NCBI GenBank assembly: GCA_913053665.1
Contig: CAJXGR010000008.1
Coordinates: forward strand, 1-24,001
Direction: 5' to 3'
Length of the DNA stretch: 24,001 bases
Source of the DNA: an uncultured Spirochaetia bacterium
Lineage (GTDB): Bacteria > Spirochaetota > UBA6919
A model generated the notes under the pieces. That model was not told where the DNA came from and did no database searches. It was given only the letters and a program-made list of their open reading frames with translations. Both the position numbers and the translations under genes were made by a program. This document shows, one piece after another, positions 23,247 to 24,001 of the stretch; the first letter of the stretch is position 1, and each line of letters begins with the position of its first letter.

Positions 23247-23597
23247 ATGAGTGTAAAAGTAAAATCAGATCGTATTCTTAAAACGAATCTGAAGCAAGAT
23301 GATGAAATTATTGTTATTACTGGCGCAACAAAGGGTAAAACCGGTAAGATCCAGGAAATCAATCGCAAAAATGCGAAAGTTCTTATTCCTGGTATTAACA
23401 TGGTCAAAAAGCATCGCCGTCCTAGTCAGGATAATCAGAGTGGCGAGATTGTAGAAATCCCTTTAATGATTAATGCCTCTAACGTTATGATTTTTTGCCC
23501 CGAATGTAAGTCCGGTGTAAGAATCCGCGTTCAGCGTGTGGATAAGAAAAAGATAAGATCTTGTCATCGCTGTGGTCATTCTTTTGATAAAAAATAG
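23247..23597 (+). CDS. rplX: 50S ribosomal protein L24, zinc-ribbon form
   Basis: 116 residues. L24 starts 50S assembly. The KOW motif is at about 18-45 (DEIIVITGATKGKTGKIQEI), followed by GINMVKKHRRP. The C-terminal part has two cysteine pairs, CPEC (84-87) and CHRC (106-109), forming a zinc ribbon present in some bacterial L24 proteins and lost in others. It begins 11 bases after rplN, with an AGAAGGA site. Confidence 0.96.
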   Translation: MSVKVKSDRILKTNLKQDDEIIVITGATKGKTGKIQEINRKNAKVLIPGINMVKKHRRPSQDNQSGEIVEIPLMINASNVMIFCPECKSGVRIRVQRVDKKKIRSCHRCGHSFDKK

Positions 23598-23623
23598 ACA
23601 AATAATTAACTTTTAGGTATATT

Positions 23624-24001
23624 ATGGCCAGATTATATGACAAGTACAAAAAAGAGATTGTTCCAAGCCTCAAGTCGGAAAAAAAATACCCGAACGTCAT
23701 GTGTGTCCCAAAACTCACAAAGATTGTCGTGAATATGGGTGTGGGTAAAGCCCTTGAGAATAAAAAGTTATTAGATATCGCCGTAGAAGAATTAACAGCC
23801 ATAACGGGCCAGAAGTCTATAAAGACAATGGCAAAAAAATCTATCTCTAACTTCAAATTAAGAGAAGGGAATGCCATTGGCTGTAAGGTGACTCTACGGG
23901 GCAAGCAGATGTATGAATTCCTTGACCGTCTGATTAGTATAGCGGTGCCGCGTATCCGTGACTTTCGTGGTTTAAGTCCGAAAAGCTTTGATGGTCGCGG
24001 A
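23624..24001 (+). CDS. rplE: 50S ribosomal protein L5 (5' part, cut by the window edge)
   Basis: 126 codons are visible and the frame is open at the right edge; the complete protein is normally about 180 residues. L5 binds 5S rRNA in the central protuberance. Recognised by MARLYDKYKKEIVPSL, KLTKIVVNMGVGKA, FKLREGNAIGCKVTLRG and the beginning of DFRGLSPKSFDGRG. The ATG at 23624 follows rplX after 26 bases; the ribosome binding site is weak (TTAGG). Confidence 0.96.
   Translation, partial: MARLYDKYKKEIVPSLKSEKKYPNVMCVPKLTKIVVNMGVGKALENKKLLDIAVEELTAITGQKSIKTMAKKSISNFKLREGNAIGCKVTLRGKQMYEFLDRLISIAVPRIRDFRGLSPKSFDGRG

Overview
The window joins an accessory region (about 1-13000, mostly minus strand) to the front of a merged str-S10-spc ribosomal protein operon (13345 to the right edge, plus strand). 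A free-living member of the Spirochaetota fits best: moderate GC, a PEGA-domain exported protein, several lipoproteins with short spirochaete-like lipoboxes, and the character of the EF-Tu and L4 sequences. This placement comes from protein character alone, without any database search, so it is moderate in certainty.

Left part (1-2833): a membrane-anchored GAF-PAS-GGDEF-EAL cyclic-di-GMP enzyme runs off the left edge on the minus strand. It is divergent from a small PilZ cyclic-di-GMP receptor on the plus strand. Between them is a 32-bp near-perfect palindrome that looks like a dispersed repeat. The natural ATG of the GGDEF gene is one base out of frame with the rest of the gene.

Middle part (2636-9666): an NhaD-like sodium/proton antiporter, a UspA protein and a 65-residue coiled-coil protein form a minus-strand run. 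Next come a PEGA-domain protein and a FlgO/CsgG-like lipoprotein, which look like two halves of one gene separated by a one-base frameshift near 6270. A LuxR-type regulator with a degenerate receiver domain follows on the plus strand. Then comes a sodium-coupled glutamate/dicarboxylate symporter carrying a large extra soluble insertion, driven by a consensus sigma-70 promoter.

9947-12965: a pirin/quercetinase-like cupin and an AraC regulator probably form a unit. An exported helical-repeat-like protein and a small lipoprotein of unknown role follow.

13345-24001: rpsL, rpsG, fusA, tuf, rpsJ, rplC, rplD, rplW, rplB, rpsS, rplV, rpsC, rplP, rpmC, rpsQ, rplN, rplX and the first 126 codons of rplE, in canonical order and tightly packed. 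The oddity here is rpmC: L29 is 131 residues, twice the normal length. rpsL is not preceded by rpoC, so the operon starts from its own AT-rich leader.

I see no CRISPR array, transposase, tRNA, rRNA or defence island, and no clear new multi-gene system. The most useful leads are the L29 extension, the split lipoprotein/PEGA gene, the symporter insertion and the frameshifted start of the GGDEF gene.
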